A stretch of DNA of 7,960 nt from contig CADAPN010000088.1 in assembly GCA_902789835.1 (NCBI GenBank), positions 1 through 7,960 on the forward strand. The letters run 5' to 3'. Shown here piece by piece: positions 6,556 through 7,960 of this stretch; positions within the stretch are counted from its first letter, which is position 1, and each line of letters begins with the position of its first letter. The notes beneath the pieces are model-generated. The model was not told the DNA's origin, searched no databases, and saw only the letters and a list, made by a program, of their open reading frames with translations. The stretch is from Oscillospiraceae bacterium. Its GTDB lineage: Bacteria > Bacillota_A > Clostridia > Oscillospirales > Oscillospiraceae. The translations under genes and the position numbers were made by a program.

Positions 6556-7449
6556 ATGAAAAGCAACAAAACCACCGCATTGCTTATGCTTCTGGTCTTT
6601 CTGCTGGTTGTGTCGGTTGTGATTATTTTCCTGACGGGACTTGACCGTCCCACCTCCACCGCCAACCCGTACCAGAACGTCACCACGACCGCCGTGCCGA
6701 CCGTCGCCGTGGAAACGCCGGAGCCGACCCCGACCCCGGAGGCCGCCCCGACGCCCGCAGCCGTGCCGACCGACGCGCCGGTCTATTACCCGCCCTCCAC
6801 CTCCATGCCGTCTGAAACCGTACAGCCGGTCAAAACCTCGACCCCGCCGCCGGCCGGCGTGAGCGTTCCTTCCGGCTCCGGTTCCAACTCCACCGCTTCC
6901 GGGAATGCCGGCACCGCGGCCGCCACGCCCACTCCCGTTCCCGGCGCGGACGCCAACATGCTGCCGGCTCAGGAGCTGATTCCCATCGTCCCCGGCGCCA
7001 ATACCGCCTCCGGCAACACGGACGCCGGAAACGGCGCATCCGTCATTCCTACCGGCACCAGTCTCGGCAGCGGCACCTTCCGCTCCGATTCCGGCACCTC
7101 CATCAACGTTCACGCCGACTGGACCGCGCTGGTCAGCGGTACAAACACCGTCGACATCACCGTGACGGCCTATGTCGATTCCTACAGTCTTTACACCACC
7201 GCCTCGCCGGACGTGCTGAACATCGCCGTCGACGGGCAGTACTTCTCCCTCGCCTCTCCGGCGATCGAGATTCCGACCACCACCACGCCCGTCTCCACGA
7301 AGATCAACAGCCGGACCGTCACGGTCACGCTCTCCGGCGGTGAGACCCGGAACATCCCGGTCGAAGTCATCTGGCAGTATCGCGGCACCTACGGCGGGAC
7401 CTATCTCGACGCCATCGAGTGCGGCGGGAACATCACCCTCAGCCGCTGA
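6556..7449 (+). CDS. Membrane-anchored protein with a long Pro/Thr-rich stalk and a beta-rich C-terminal domain
   Basis: A 297-residue protein of unknown function. One membrane helix at about 8-27 is preceded by a short basic start, so the rest probably lies outside the cell. Residues 30-165 form a low-complexity stalk rich in Pro, Thr, Ala, Ser and Gly, including repeated TPEPTPTPE-like units. From about 166 to the end lies a compact, strand-rich domain (INVHADWTALVSGTNTVDITVTAYVDSY, VLNIAVDGQYF, RTVTVTLSGG) that looks like an immunoglobulin-like or other beta-sandwich fold; this is from the residue pattern only. It carries a single Cys near the end. There is no sortase motif or lipobox. AGGAG (6541-6545) is 10 bases before the ATG, and the gene lies between the 205-residue protein and nth with small gaps, so it is probably cotranscribed. 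A surface display or wall-spanning role is a guess. Confidence 0.82.
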   Translation: MKSNKTTALLMLLVFLLVVSVVIIFLTGLDRPTSTANPYQNVTTTAVPTVAVETPEPTPTPEAAPTPAAVPTDAPVYYPPSTSMPSETVQPVKTSTPPPAGVSVPSGSGSNSTASGNAGTAAATPTPVPGADANMLPAQELIPIVPGANTASGNTDAGNGASVIPTGTSLGSGTFRSDSGTSINVHADWTALVSGTNTVDITVTAYVDSYSLYTTASPDVLNIAVDGQYFSLASPAIEIPTTTTPVSTKINSRTVTVTLSGGETRNIPVEVIWQYRGTYGGTYLDAIECGGNITLSR

Positions 7450-7473
7450 GCCCCGAAAGGCCCGGTACATCTT

Positions 7474-7960
7474 ATGCGTACACAGGAACAGGTAAACGAA
7501 ATCGTCCGTCGGCTTCTGGAAGAATACCCGGAGGCGGTCTGCTCTCTGGATTACGGAAAGGACTATGAGCTTCTCTTCTCCGTCCGGCTCTCCGCCCAGT
7601 GCACGGACGAGCGGGTCAACATGGTGACGCCCGCTCTGTTTGCGCGCTACCCCAGCCTGGAGGCCTTTGCCGAGGCCGATGTCGCGGAGGTCGAACAGTA
7701 TGTCCACTCCTGCGGCTTCTATCATGCCCGGCGTCGGCCGCAAGACCGCGAACCTCCTGCTGGGTGACCTTTACCGGGTGCCCGGCTCCGTGGTGGTGGA
7801 CACGCACTGCATTCGCATCTCCAACCGCCTGGGTCTCGTGGACAATCTCAAAGAGCCCGAGAAGATAGAAACAGCCCTCCGGAAGATTCTTCCTCCGGAG
7901 AGCTCCTCTGACTTCTGTCACTGTATTGTTCTGCACGGCCGTGCCGTCTGCGACGCCCGC
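7474..7960 (+). pseudogene. nth: Endonuclease III (nth), broken by an internal deletion and frameshift; 3' end outside the window
   Basis: Endonuclease III is a DNA glycosylase/AP lyase for oxidised pyrimidines in base excision repair. Codons 1-85 from the ATG at 7474 match its N-terminal half, including LSAQCTDERVN (39-49) and CGFYHA (80-85). After that the frame becomes nonsense and stops at 7765-7767. From 7724 to the end of the window a second frame gives the C-terminal half: MPGVGRKTAN (helix-hairpin-helix, Lys equivalent to E. coli K120), VVVDTHC (Asp equivalent to D138) and LHGRAVCDAR with the first cluster cysteine. Compared with E. coli Nth, about 30 residues between GFY and PGVGRK are absent, roughly 92 bases, which also shifts the frame. 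The other three cluster cysteines would lie beyond the window. As written it cannot make a full enzyme. Assembly error is a real alternative. It follows the previous gene by 24 bases with only a weak, distant GAAAGG (7455-7460). Confidence 0.85.

Noticed and set aside
6700..6780. Repetitive CCGACC/CCCCGA-type DNA that could be taken for a repeat array
   Set aside because: It is the coding sequence of the Pro/Thr/Glu-rich stalk; the irregular units follow the codons for TP and EP and are not a CRISPR or a DNA-level repeat.
6421..7743. Open frame of 440 codons on the minus strand opposite the stalk protein and nth
   Set aside because: The product is a Gly/Arg-rich low-complexity sequence, the mirror of the Pro/Thr/Ala-rich coding strand. 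It also covers conserved nth codons on the other strand.

Overview
The window looks like chromosomal DNA from a GC-rich member of the Clostridia (Bacillota), perhaps an Oscillospiraceae or Lachnospiraceae relative. This is inferred from the protein families (YhgE/Pip, a GtrA plus GT2 pair, a clostridial-type phosphoribosyltransferase, an endonuclease III with a clostridial flavour), strong AAGGAG/GGAG ribosome binding sites, and sigma-A type promoters with 17-base spacers. I see no mobile element, CRISPR array, tRNA or rRNA. Both end genes are cut by the window.

Layout. Positions 1-1449 (minus) hold the first 483 codons of a YhgE/Pip-family membrane protein. It has its own promoter, and a two-part dyad lies across the -10 box and predicted start of transcription. 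A strong intrinsic terminator (1558-1590) separates it from a five-gene minus-strand operon (5663 down to 1605). The order of that operon is: membrane-anchored phosphodiester glycosidase (NAGPA/DUF2233 family), a membrane-anchored extracellular protein of unknown function, a family 2 glycosyltransferase, a GtrA-family membrane protein, and a PRPP-binding phosphoribosyltransferase. Gaps are 2 to 35 bases and a good promoter sits at 5754-5782. The first four genes suggest cell-envelope glycan work: a cytoplasmic glycosyltransferase charging a lipid carrier, a GtrA partner in the membrane, and a surface enzyme acting on sugar phosphodiesters. The substrate cannot be read from the sequence.

From a divergent intergenic region (5664-5917) a plus-strand operon begins: two membrane-anchored proteins with Pro/Ala/Thr-rich stalks and unrecognised outer domains (5918-6535 and 6556-7449), followed by an endonuclease III gene (nth, 7474 onward). 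The nth gene is broken as given. About 30 codons ahead of the helix-hairpin-helix are missing and the frame shifts at the junction. The junction sequence suggests a deletion between short direct repeats, or an assembly collapse.

The items most worth checking are the nth deletion, the dyad at the YhgE promoter, and the three extracytoplasmic proteins of unknown function. I found no convincing sign of a wholly new system.
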